Positions 24,323 to 32,365 of a stretch of 40,588 nucleotides of DNA are shown here, piece after piece; position 1 is the stretch's first letter, and the number at the start of each line of letters is the position of its first letter. The position numbers and the translations under genes are program-made. Source of the DNA: CAYRFE01 sp964423645 [NCBI: uncultured bacterium] (GTDB lineage: Bacteria > Macinerneyibacteriota > Macinerneyibacteria > Macinerneyibacteriales); NCBI GenBank assembly GCA_964423645.1, contig CAYRFE010000029.1, positions 1 through 40,588 on the forward strand, given 5' to 3'. The notes under the pieces were generated by a model that did not search any database, was not told the DNA's origin, and saw only the letters and a list, made by a program, of their open reading frames with translations.

Positions 24323-25567
24323 ATGGAATTACTTGAAAAGCTTGAAATTTTATCCGATGCGGCGAAGTATGATGTGTCGTGTTCGTCCAGCGGCAGTACT
24401 CGTCAAAATACACCCGGCGGTATCGGTAATGCAGAAAAAGCAGGGATTTGTCATACATGGGCTGATGACGGGCGTTGTATTTCGCTTTTAAAGATATTGC
24501 TGACAAACGAATGTATTTATGACTGCGTGTATTGTCTTAATCGACGCACTAATGACGTACCTCGAGCTACCTTTACTGCCGATGAAGTGGCTGATCTTAC
24601 CATACAATTTTATCTTCGAAATTACATTGAGGGTTTGTTTCTCAGTTCCGGCGTGATCATAAGCCCCGATCATACGATGGAAGAGATCCTGAAAGTGGTC
24701 AAGAAGCTTCGCCTGGTGCACAAATTCAACGGTTATATTCACGTAAAAGCCATCCCCGGCGCAAGTATGGAGCTCATACACCAGACAGGGCTGTATGCCG
24801 ACAGAATGAGCGTGAATATCGAATTACCCTCGGAGGCGAGTTTGAAGATCCTAGCGCCGCATAAAAAGCGAGAAGCGATATTATCACCGATGGCATATAT
24901 CGGTTCACAGAGTCTGGCGAGTAAAGAAGAGCGAAAACTTGCACGGTATGCGCCGAAATTCGTACCTGCAGGACAAAGCACGCAATTGATCGTCGGTGCA
25001 TCACCCGAAAGTGATTTTCAGATCATCAAATTATCCGAAGGGTTATACGATAAAATGAATCTCAAGCGGGTATTCTATTCAGCCTATATTCCCGTCAATA
25101 CCGATAATCGTCTGCCTGCGCTCACGACACCGCCGCTTTTGCGGGAACACCGTTTGTATCAGGCGGATTGGCTTCTGCGATTTTATGAATTCAAGGCGGA
25201 TGAATTACTCGACCCCGATCATCCGTTTTTGGATACTTCACTTGACCCGAAGGCGTTTTGGGCGATCAATAATCTGCATCTTTTTCCGATAGAAGTGAAT
25301 AAAGCCGATTATGAAATGCTGTTGCGCATACCGGGGCTTGGAGTGCTTTCAGCGAAGCGTATCATCAAAGCGCGGAGATTTGCACCGTTGACATTCGAGA
25401 CGCTCAAAAAGATCGGTGTTGCGCTCAAAAGGGCGCGCTATTTCATCACCTGCCAGGGGAAGATGTTTGATACCTATGCGATGAATGAGGCGAGTATACG
25501 TGCACGACTTGTCGCCGACAGCGCAGACCGTCGCAGCAGGCAGATCGAGCAGTTGTCGTTGTTTTAA
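24323..25567 (+). CDS. Radical SAM protein, putative DNA modification/repair type
   Basis: A 414-residue radical SAM enzyme with the CxxxCxxC cluster motif at C64, C68, C71 (CIYDCVYC). The start MELLEKLEILSDAAKYDVSCSSSG and the C-terminal helix-hairpin-helix (LLRIPGLGVLSAKRIIKARRF) match my recollection of the family annotated as putative DNA modification/repair radical SAM protein, which usually sits beside a uracil-DNA-glycosylase-like partner. No such partner is adjacent here. ATG 24323 follows GAGG at nine bases; an earlier in-frame ATG at 24287 lies upstream of a TATACT box (24297-24302) and is unlikely. The 3' end (last ~13 bases) is part of a downstream duplication. The substrate is unknown. 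Confidence 0.87.
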   Translation: MELLEKLEILSDAAKYDVSCSSSGSTRQNTPGGIGNAEKAGICHTWADDGRCISLLKILLTNECIYDCVYCLNRRTNDVPRATFTADEVADLTIQFYLRNYIEGLFLSSGVIISPDHTMEEILKVVKKLRLVHKFNGYIHVKAIPGASMELIHQTGLYADRMSVNIELPSEASLKILAPHKKREAILSPMAYIGSQSLASKEERKLARYAPKFVPAGQSTQLIVGASPESDFQIIKLSEGLYDKMNLKRVFYSAYIPVNTDNRLPALTTPPLLREHRLYQADWLLRFYEFKADELLDPDHPFLDTSLDPKAFWAINNLHLFPIEVNKADYEMLLRIPGLGVLSAKRIIKARRFAPLTFETLKKIGVALKRARYFITCQGKMFDTYAMNEASIRARLVADSADRRSRQIEQLSLF

Positions 25568-25702
25568 ACAGTAAGAATGGAGCAGAGTAGAAATGACTCG
25601 TTATAGAATAAGAATCTTTACCGTTATTGCGATCGCATGGTTATGTGCGGGGAGTTTGCCTGCAGAAATCATAGTTCCTGAAGGTGTTGAGATCAGAGAA
25701 AC
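25554..25702 (+). repeat. Direct repeat, copy 1 (5' end of SH3 gene A)
   Basis: This stretch, from the last ~13 bases of the radical SAM gene through the SD, signal peptide and first mature residues of SH3 gene A, recurs at 26841-26992 with roughly nine in ten bases identical by eye. Beyond it the two SH3 genes are hardly alignable at DNA level. Confidence 0.8.
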
Positions 25703-26621
25703 AGATATATACATATCTAAGGTTGAAAACCTGAGAATTAGGGAAGCACCGAATCTCAACAGTAAAGTAATGGGTTCTCTTAAATGCTTAGAAGAAGTTG
25801 AGAGTCTTGGGATTTCAAGTTCAGAATCAGATACACTGATTATCGACGGTATAAAAATTACTGCAAAATGGTTAAAAATCAAAAACAATAGGAATGTTAT
25901 TGGTTGGGTATGGGAAGGTTTTATTGTTCGTGTTTCTATAGTATATGATAAATATGAACACCTTGAATTTAAACTACCAATAGATATTGGTATTAGGAAT
26001 TATAATAAAGGAAATTTGAATTATAAAACAAGTGAAAGTATAATTATCGACGTATTTATTGAGAATGCAGCTGAAGATACTTTTAATAAAAAGGCAAATG
26101 ATTATGTTTATTCACGTAATTATTACATTGATAATAATATAGTTACAGAGAATGTATATCTCGGAACTGATCCGGAAGTTAGGAATTTTCAAAAATCACT
26201 AGAGATAAAAAAATTTAACAGGTTAATAACTATAGTATTGATCGGAGAAAAGGATCAAATAACCCTTGACTCTTTAGAGTATTTTATTAAAAATAGAATA
26301 TCGTTAAATGATTTTACTGAAATAATTAGTAAAGCTGATAAAACTGACAAAGATTTTTTGAGTAGTAGTTACAAAAAAAAGGGCAATCATTATTTATTAG
26401 ATGAAGAAGATATATCAATTAGTAAAGTAAAATTAATTGGGAATATTTTAAAGAGGTATATAACCAAAAAACAAACAACAGGATTTGAATGGTATTTATC
26501 GAAGCAGAATGACCAAAAAGCTATTTTTCTAAAAAACCTAAGAAACAAACAGTTGACATATCGTACTCAATACTGGCATGATATTTCGGATTTTATTATA
26601 GCAAGCATTAAAGTAAAATAA
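25593..26621 (+). CDS. Exported SH3-domain protein A
   Basis: A 342-residue protein with a signal peptide (MTRYRIRIFTVIAIAWLCAGSLPAEI) and a bacterial SH3-like domain at about residues 45-110 (VENLRIREAPNLNSKVMGSLKCLEEVESLG, then WLKIKNNRNVIGWVWEGFI). The remaining ~230 residues are Asn/Lys/Ile-rich and match no family I know. They share landmarks with protein B: LSSSYKK, then GFEWYLSKQNDQKAIFLKNLRNKQLTYR near the end. Bacterial SH3 domains often bind peptidoglycan or peptides in the periplasm. GGAGCAGAG upstream is a modest SD. The gene is one half of a tandem duplication with 26883-27950. Confidence 0.83.
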   Translation: MTRYRIRIFTVIAIAWLCAGSLPAEIIVPEGVEIRETDIYISKVENLRIREAPNLNSKVMGSLKCLEEVESLGISSSESDTLIIDGIKITAKWLKIKNNRNVIGWVWEGFIVRVSIVYDKYEHLEFKLPIDIGIRNYNKGNLNYKTSESIIIDVFIENAAEDTFNKKANDYVYSRNYYIDNNIVTENVYLGTDPEVRNFQKSLEIKKFNRLITIVLIGEKDQITLDSLEYFIKNRISLNDFTEIISKADKTDKDFLSSSYKKKGNHYLLDEEDISISKVKLIGNILKRYITKKQTTGFEWYLSKQNDQKAIFLKNLRNKQLTYRTQYWHDISDFIIASIKVK

Positions 26622-26751
26622 CATGAGTAAAAACATAACTACATCGACAGAAACAGGTATCAATTGGGGAGTTTTATACTGGTAAGAAACCGAATGCATG
26701 ATTTATTATTTATGGAGTCATAGTAGAATTATTGATTTTGAAAGGAGCATC

Positions 26752-26880
26752 ATGTCCGCCATACTTGATGTAAAGACGTTGATAGAACGCTACGATAGAC
26801 CTGTCTTGCAGCGCACACGTGCAGTGTATGATCGAATAGGTGTCGTTGTTTTAAGAAAAAGTAAGAATGGAGCAGAGTAG
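26752..26880 (+). pseudogene. folD 5' fragment left by tandem duplication
   Basis: Thirty-one codons (MSAILDVKTLIERYDRPVLQRTRAVYDRIGV) copy the start of the intact gene at 28103, with about nine in ten bases identical. They are then joined in frame to the 3' tail sequence of the radical SAM gene (VVLRKSKNGAE, stop). It keeps an AAGGAG SD, so a 42-residue peptide could still be made. It stops two bases before SH3 gene B. No enzymatic function is possible at this length. Confidence 0.85.
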
Positions 26881-26992
26881 AAATGACTCGTTATAGAATA
26901 AGAATCTTGTGCGTTATTGCGATCGCGTGGTTATGCGCGGGTAGCTTGCCTGCTGAAATTATCGTTCCTGAAGGTGTTGAGATCACAGAGAC
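26841..26992 (+). repeat. Direct repeat, copy 2 (5' end of SH3 gene B)
   Basis: Second copy of the repeat at 25554-25702. The junction with the folD fragment lies at its left edge, around 26840, with only a few bases of shared sequence (TGT) at the break. Confidence 0.8.
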
Positions 26993-27950
26993 GAATCTTT
27001 GGACTCCATTCGTGGATACGCTACGTATTCGCGAGACACCTGACTTGAACGGACAAGTAATTGCTACTATCAAACTTGGTGAGCAGGTTGAGTATGCAGG
27101 AGAGACATCAAAGAATACGTCCACGGTGGACTTTAACGGTGAGAAGATCACTGATTCATGGATAAAAGTGAAAATGAAAGATGGAAGAATAGGGTGGGGA
27201 TGGAAGGGATTTATGATCGAATTGGTAAGTTATAAAGACAAAATTCTTAAATTTAAAACAGTAATACCAAAATTAAACAATTTAAAAATGTTTTTAGATG
27301 AAACTTCATTTATTTATCAAACCAATACATCAGATGATGAATTTAACGTAAAAGTTGTAAGAAAACGTACTGAATATTTCGATAGAAGTGATTCGGCTAA
27401 TACATTAGGTAGTATAAATATCGATTATTATACATTAGCGGGAAAGCCATTATCTCTATCATTTGAATATAATAGCAATACAGATAGCATAAGTAAATTT
27501 TACATACGCAGTGAAACAATAACACATAATAATATATCATTATATATAATAACAAGTGTAAATACAAAAATAATTAATAATATAAATAAATATTTTATGT
27601 ATAATGTGATTAAAAATAATAAATATAATAATATATATAATAATATAAAAAACGTAAATATTAAATACATATTAAGCAGTAGTTATAAAAAGCATAACCA
27701 ATATTATATAAGAAATTATTATAAGGGCAGCAAAATTGAAAACGCTAATAATATACTACTATGGGAATATTTAGAAAAAGAATTAAATACATATGATGAT
27801 ATGGAAGGGTTTACGTGGAGATATTTTGATTCCACAAGATCATTACAAAATGAATATTTACAAGATTTGAAAGATAGTAAGTTAAGCTATAAGTCTGTTA
27901 AATGGTACGGAGTTACAATAATAGCGGCAATAAACATGGAAAATATATGA
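26883..27950 (+). CDS. Exported SH3-domain protein B
   Basis: A 355-residue paralogue of the protein encoded at 25593. The signal peptide (MTRYRIRILCVIAIAWLCAGSLPAEI) is nearly identical, and the SH3-like domain (VDTLRIRETPDLNGQVIATIKLGEQVEYAGE, then WIKVKMKDGRIGWGWKGFM) is well kept. The C-terminal ~230 residues have diverged. They include a very AT-rich stretch (about 27540-27680) coding for runs of Asn, Ile, Tyr and Lys. Landmarks shared with protein A are LSSSYKK and a GFTW segment near the end. The frame stays open throughout, arguing for retained coding function. The intact folD gene follows after 150 bases. Confidence 0.83.
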   Translation: MTRYRIRILCVIAIAWLCAGSLPAEIIVPEGVEITETNLWTPFVDTLRIRETPDLNGQVIATIKLGEQVEYAGETSKNTSTVDFNGEKITDSWIKVKMKDGRIGWGWKGFMIELVSYKDKILKFKTVIPKLNNLKMFLDETSFIYQTNTSDDEFNVKVVRKRTEYFDRSDSANTLGSINIDYYTLAGKPLSLSFEYNSNTDSISKFYIRSETITHNNISLYIITSVNTKIINNINKYFMYNVIKNNKYNNIYNNIKNVNIKYILSSSYKKHNQYYIRNYYKGSKIENANNILLWEYLEKELNTYDDMEGFTWRYFDSTRSLQNEYLQDLKDSKLSYKSVKWYGVTIIAAINMENI

Positions 27951-28102
27951 AAAAAATAATAATACTGTATTATGTATGTACAATATATTTATCAACTATG
28001 TAATGGAGCGGAGATAATTTTCAATAGTATGGAAAAAGAGTAGTAAGTAGATAAATTATGATAAAATGTAGCCTGAGATTAACAATTACTAAAGGAGAAT
28101 AA

Positions 28103-29065
28103 ATGTCAGCCGTACTTGATGTAAAGACGTTGATAGAGCAATACGATAAACCGGTCTTGCAACGCACACGTGCAGTATACGATCGAATAGGTGTTCTTCC
28201 GAAATTGGCGGTGATCCTCACCTCCGATGATCCGGGATCGGTGTCGTATCTCAAAGGTGTACAGCGTTTCGGTTCGTCGTACGGTGTTGAAGTTACCTCA
28301 TATTCCGCCGATACGCAGGAGAAACTCGAAGCATGCATAACTGAGTGCAATAATTCCGATATTCACGGCATCATGGTGCTGTATCCCACACCGTTTGAGC
28401 AGAAGGATACCTGGTTCATGAATAGAGTGCTTCCCGAAAAGGACGTTGAAGGGTTGCATTTCAGCCATCTCGGGTATTTGGTACAATTTGAGAAATACCG
28501 TGATATACAACAGCTTCGTAAGCTTATCATCCCACCGACGGCAAAAGGCATCATGTATATTCTCAAGCGTTATGCCATGATGTATGATGAGCGCAAGATT
28601 GCAGACGGTCGCTATCCCGACGGGCTTACGTACAATCCGTTTACGATTGAAAGCAAGCGCATCACGATCATTAACGATTCGTTGGCGGTTGGGCGTTCCT
28701 TAGCGTTGATGATGCTCAATGAGAACGGCTCCGTGCAGGTGTGCCATCGTTTTACTCCTTTTGAGGATACGCGTGCGTTTGTGCGACAATCGGATATCAT
28801 CGTATCCGCGGTGCCTTCGGAGAAATTTATCATTCCTACCGACGATATTCCCGAAAAAGCGATCGTTATCGATATATCCTTTGAGGGTAATTTTGAATAC
28901 CCTTCGGTCATGGAGAAAGCATTCCGCATCGCACCGAAATGGAATCTCTGCGAAAAGGGCAATAGGATCAACGATATGACATTGCAGCGGCTTATCTCAA
29001 ACTTATTTTATTTGGTAACTGCTACCTTGGCGGATGAATGTATACGTGAGATAGAAGAAGAATGA
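28103..29065 (+). CDS. FolD/MTD1-like methylenetetrahydrofolate dehydrogenase
   Basis: A 320-residue protein of the tetrahydrofolate dehydrogenase/cyclohydrolase fold. Recognisable parts are IHGIMVLYPTPF, EKDVEGLHFSHLGYL (residues 112-126), PPTAKGIMYIL (144-154), the Rossmann segment ITIINDSLAVGRSLALMML (187-205), and DIIVSAVPSEKF. The Tyr of the usual YVxxK catalytic motif is kept (Y49), but the Lys position is Val53, with K51 displaced. Length and motifs (NxSxxVGR, CH-like strand, VPSE) resemble the yeast monofunctional NAD-dependent enzyme Mtd1 as I recall it, more than bifunctional FolD. It would oxidise methylene-THF, perhaps without cyclohydrolase activity. AAAGGAG precedes the ATG. The end overlaps the transposase gene by 4 bases. 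Confidence 0.82.
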   Translation: MSAVLDVKTLIEQYDKPVLQRTRAVYDRIGVLPKLAVILTSDDPGSVSYLKGVQRFGSSYGVEVTSYSADTQEKLEACITECNNSDIHGIMVLYPTPFEQKDTWFMNRVLPEKDVEGLHFSHLGYLVQFEKYRDIQQLRKLIIPPTAKGIMYILKRYAMMYDERKIADGRYPDGLTYNPFTIESKRITIINDSLAVGRSLALMMLNENGSVQVCHRFTPFEDTRAFVRQSDIIVSAVPSEKFIIPTDDIPEKAIVIDISFEGNFEYPSVMEKAFRIAPKWNLCEKGNRINDMTLQRLISNLFYLVTATLADECIREIEEE

Positions 29066-29619
29066 TCTCAAAAGAGCAAAAATATTTTCATCGAAAGTCA
29101 TTACGATTGAAAAATTATGATTATTCGACTGAAGGGGCTTATTTTATTACGTTAGTCATTAAAAATCGCGAGCCATTACTTGGTACTATTATTAATGGCG
29201 AAATGCAGTGCAGTGAGGAAGGTTCCGTTATTAGTTCTTTATGGGAAAAAATTCCTGAATATTACCCGAATGTTGTACTTGACTACTATGTAGTTATGCC
29301 GGATCATTTTCATGGTATTTTAATGATTTCAAATGTTGTGGCGGGGTCTTCCCGCCATGATATGAATGAATATTCTGAAAGTAAAAAAGGGCAGGGCGAC
29401 CCTGCCCCAACGATAGGATCAATAATCGGATATTATAAATTTCAAACTACTAAAAGTATTAATAGGATAAGAAACTCTGAATATAAAAAATACTGGCAAA
29501 GAAACTATTACGACCGCATCATTCGCAACGAAAAGGAGCTTTTGGGTATTCGCGAGTATATTGTGAATAATCCTTTACGATGGGCTATAGAAAAAGATGA
29601 ATACTGTTGTGAAATATAA
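29062..29619 (+). CDS. REP-associated tyrosine transposase (HUH, Y1 type)
   Basis: A 185-residue single-strand transposase of the IS200/RAYT group. The start FHRKSLRLKNYDYSTEGAYFITLVI is typical. The HUH pair is H82 and H84 (VMPDHFHGILMI), and the likely nucleophile is Tyr125 (IIGYYKFQTT), followed by the RAYT-like tail YWQRNYYDRIIRNEKELLGIREYIVNNPLRWA. Between HUH and Tyr lies a linker (residues 92-120) whose DNA holds two palindromes, 29340-29356 and 29389-29407. The ATG overlaps the folD stop, so translation is probably coupled. No terminal inverted repeats were found. RAYTs act on REP hairpins, and this window contains such elements. Confidence 0.88.
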   Translation: MISKEQKYFHRKSLRLKNYDYSTEGAYFITLVIKNREPLLGTIINGEMQCSEEGSVISSLWEKIPEYYPNVVLDYYVVMPDHFHGILMISNVVAGSSRHDMNEYSESKKGQGDPAPTIGSIIGYYKFQTTKSINRIRNSEYKKYWQRNYYDRIIRNEKELLGIREYIVNNPLRWAIEKDEYCCEI

Positions 29620-29645
29620 ATTGACGCAAAGTAAAGGAACACGGC

Positions 29646-30332
29646 ATGAAAACCAATTATCCCGGTCATGACGGTGCATACAAGAAGAACAAGGAACTCG
29701 GCAAATCCGGATGGGACGATCATAAGGGCGCCGCTCAAACGATTGCTGACATTGAAAAACTTTATAACAAACCGATGATCCCGCGTTCCGGGCATTTGCT
29801 GGAGATTGGATGCGGTGCAGGTGAAAATGCCGTGTGGTTTGCTCGCCGAGGGTATGTCGTTTCCGGTGTCGATATTGCTCCTACCGCGATCGAATGGGCG
29901 AACGAACGAGCGTTGAATGATGGTGTCAGTGTTGATTTTCAGGTCGGTGATGTACGGACATTACAGTGTTTTTCAGACGCATCTTTTGATATTGTGCATG
30001 ACGGGCATTGTATGCATTGCATCATCGGTAATGAAGATCGTAACGCAGTCCTCACAACAGTGCGTCGTGTGTTGAAAAACGAGGGAATATTTGTTCTTTC
30101 GACAATGGCGGGTGATTTTAGTTATCCGCTTTCTTTCGGAGGAGAATTTGATGCCGAATCGCGTTGCATTATCAACAAGGGTATCATTACACGGTATATC
30201 GGTGTACCACAAGATATCATTGACGAGATACAACGTGCAGGTTTTGATATCCGCTTCAGTGAATTTGTTATTGATAACGATGACCCGAGCGGTGAGTTCG
30301 GTGAGTTGTGGTTGATCGCACAAAAAAAATAA
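29646..30332 (+). CDS. Class I SAM-dependent methyltransferase
   Basis: A 228-residue methyltransferase. Motif I is LLEIGCGAGENAVWFARRG (from residue 51), then VSGVDIAPTAIEWANERA. The middle motif is FDIVHDGHCMHCI and the next strand is NEGIFVLSTMAG. The N-terminal tract DGAYKKNKELGKSGWDD and the overall shape resemble the thiopurine/TehB-like small-molecule methyltransferases, but the substrate is not readable. AAAGGAAC lies upstream of the ATG. It follows the transposase by 26 bases and may share a transcript with folD, though an independent unit is also possible. Confidence 0.85.
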   Translation: MKTNYPGHDGAYKKNKELGKSGWDDHKGAAQTIADIEKLYNKPMIPRSGHLLEIGCGAGENAVWFARRGYVVSGVDIAPTAIEWANERALNDGVSVDFQVGDVRTLQCFSDASFDIVHDGHCMHCIIGNEDRNAVLTTVRRVLKNEGIFVLSTMAGDFSYPLSFGGEFDAESRCIINKGIITRYIGVPQDIIDEIQRAGFDIRFSEFVIDNDDPSGEFGELWLIAQKK

Positions 30333-30446
30333 GAACTATTTATTAAATTAAGTTTTTCTGCGCCTTGAAATAATAGTAAAACGTGCCACATTGTACATAT
30401 TCAAAAGGAGAAATTATGATGCAAAATAATTCGTGTAGTTATATTT

Positions 30447-31115
30447 TTGCTGAGTATGAGTTTTATGGTTTTGAGTTCTATCGGTTGTGCGATGGGTGTA
30501 GATCGAGTACAATTACTTGATCCGATGAAATATTCATTGGTAAAAAAAGATGCTCCTGTTACCGAACCGCCAATTGTGCAAGTTGAAAAGAAACCTATTG
30601 AAGTGGTATTCGAAAAAGTTCGAGACAATCGAACCGATATTTCATGTATCGGTGTGAAAAAAAACAGTTACGGTATTCCGATGGGTCGCGTTGAGTTGGT
30701 TCAAGGTGTTGTATTGGTCGATGAGTTTAAAAAAAATCTTATTGATGCATTCGCATTGGCCGGATTTGAACAAATGAATACTCACACCGTATCAGAAACA
30801 ACAGAAGGAAATGTTCAACCAAAGAATGTCGTGGTAGATGCCGAGATTCGAACATTCTGGGTTGAATTCATGCCCGGTTTATTTGTCGTTGACGCACTGG
30901 GCAATGTTATCTTTGAAGTAAGAATATACGATCGTGAAACACATCGAGAGTTGATGTCAGAAATGTTTCGAGGTACTGCGAAGGTATCCGGTGCATTTGT
31001 TACCCGTGGAATGTTTGAAAAAAGCATCAACGAGGCATATGCACACGCAATGCAGCAAATGTATCATTATTTAGCCAAACCGTCTGATGATACTTTTGTC
31101 AGAAAGATTCAATAA
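30447..31115 (+). CDS. Predicted YajG-like lipoprotein, 5' end probably frameshifted
   Basis: The open frame can begin only at TTG 30447 and encodes 222 residues. The strong SD (AAAAGGAG, 30403-30410) and ATGATG (30416-30421) stand just upstream in another frame, which ends after 34 codons. Reading the correct frame upstream gives KIIRVVIFLLSMSFMVLSSIGC, a complete lipoprotein signal peptide. One extra base near 30422-30426 (before or in an A-run) would therefore explain the break. The mature part (IEVVFEKVRDNRTD, DEFKKNLIDAFALAGF, NVVVDAEIRTFWVEFMPGLFVVDALGNVIFEVRIYD) looks like YajG-type lipoproteins. It may be a sequencing error, a recent mutation, or a weak TTG start. Confidence 0.7.
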   Translation: MLSMSFMVLSSIGCAMGVDRVQLLDPMKYSLVKKDAPVTEPPIVQVEKKPIEVVFEKVRDNRTDISCIGVKKNSYGIPMGRVELVQGVVLVDEFKKNLIDAFALAGFEQMNTHTVSETTEGNVQPKNVVVDAEIRTFWVEFMPGLFVVDALGNVIFEVRIYDRETHRELMSEMFRGTAKVSGAFVTRGMFEKSINEAYAHAMQQMYHYLAKPSDDTFVRKIQ

Positions 31116-31137
31116 GCGTATTTTCCTTATTAAGCAG

Positions 31138-31156
31138 GGGCGGAGCGTATCCGCCC
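31138..31156. terminator. GC-rich hairpin between convergent genes
   Basis: GGGCGGA (31138-31144), loop GCGTA, TCCGCCC (31150-31156) lies in the 47-base gap between convergent genes. There is no T-run on either side, so it may equally be a REP-type palindrome. Confidence 0.35.
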
Positions 31157-31162
31157 GTTCAC

Positions 31163-32365
31163 TTACTCTTTTTTCTTCATATCCTTGATCATGGTCACCG
31201 AAAAATAGCCCAGTAGTCCGCCAACCACAATAAGTGTGATCCAAAGAAAATAAGCACTTCCGAAAAATCCCGGGGTTTTTTTCGGGAGTTCGATCACTGC
31301 ATGTAAATTCCCCGGTACGGCGGATTTCAGCAATTCGTCTTTTTTATGGACAATATCATAGACCGGTTGTACTTTTCCCGGGTCACCGAAAAACACGGAG
31401 TAAGCGGTGTTCTTTTTAAGATTCATAACAATATAGGTATTCAATTGATAAAGTTTCACTTTTGAAAGCATGAGCGGGGTATCATTCCCGTTCATAACCT
31501 CTGCCTCAAGTCGCTTTACTTTCAGCGGAAATGTGGTTATCACCGTCTCTTCACTGCTGGTAAGTACGTTTTGTACTTGATAGGTTATCGGCGCATATTG
31601 TCGCGCATCGGATACGACAGAGATCGATACGTTTCTGCGAAAAAAAACCTGCATATCACCGGCAAGAATGATCTTATCGATCCGAACCGGTTGTGTGAAT
31701 TCAATCGTTGCGAGCGTGTTTTTATTTTTTTCGCTTAATCGTTGAGAAAAAGCACCACCGCTGATCTCGGTATATTTTCCTTCCTCTGATTGAAGATCGT
31801 AATAACCCGCTTGGATAATATTCAAAGGTGATGATTTTTTATCATTGATCTCAAGACGAAGATATCGATAATCGCTCAATGGAAATGATATTTGCATGGT
31901 CTCGGCAGTATGAGTGTCGCTGTAAATTGATTCAAAGACATAGTTGTTTCGTATCGCATACCAGGTTTGTGCATCGTCGCTTCCACTCAATTCGGCGGTT
32001 TTACGGACGTCAGAGTTGCGTATCACAATACAGACATTTGAAATAGGTTTTTTTAAAGCATTTTCGAGAATGAGAACGGTTTTATCTTTCTCGGTACTGT
32101 TGCGGATAATATGATAATCGTGAAATAGATTACTACGTGAGATTGCTTCTTCCCGATATATGATATACGGGATTTCAGTTTCCGTACTATCAAATACGCG
32201 AATATCACCGTAATCATCTCGTAATCTCATGAGTAATTCAGGAGGAAGTGCGATAGAATACACACCGTCTTTTTCAACCGGTGCGATCGCGGCTTTATAA
32301 CTAAAATTCGCCGAAAGCATCTGAGCCGCGAAACAGATACTGAAAACGAGTAATACGTACCGCAT
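31163..32365 (-). CDS. DUF3999-like exported membrane-anchored protein
   Basis: A 400-residue protein with a signal peptide (MRYVLLVFSICFAAQMLSANFSY) and one C-terminal membrane helix (AYFLWITLIVVGGLLGYFSVTMI) followed by KDMKKKE. The body is a large periplasmic beta-rich domain (SYKAAIAPVEKDGVYSIALPPELLMRLRDDYGDIRVFDSTETEIPYIIYREEA, later DYRYLRLEINDK), which fits DUF3999. That family is typically encoded beside a DUF2339 membrane protein, as here: the ATG overlaps the DUF2339 stop by one base. A shared envelope function is inferred; the biochemical role is unknown. Confidence 0.82.
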   Translation of the reverse strand: MRYVLLVFSICFAAQMLSANFSYKAAIAPVEKDGVYSIALPPELLMRLRDDYGDIRVFDSTETEIPYIIYREEAISRSNLFHDYHIIRNSTEKDKTVLILENALKKPISNVCIVIRNSDVRKTAELSGSDDAQTWYAIRNNYVFESIYSDTHTAETMQISFPLSDYRYLRLEINDKKSSPLNIIQAGYYDLQSEEGKYTEISGGAFSQRLSEKNKNTLATIEFTQPVRIDKIILAGDMQVFFRRNVSISVVSDARQYAPITYQVQNVLTSSEETVITTFPLKVKRLEAEVMNGNDTPLMLSKVKLYQLNTYIVMNLKKNTAYSVFFGDPGKVQPVYDIVHKKDELLKSAVPGNLHAVIELPKKTPGFFGSAYFLWITLIVVGGLLGYFSVTMIKDMKKKE

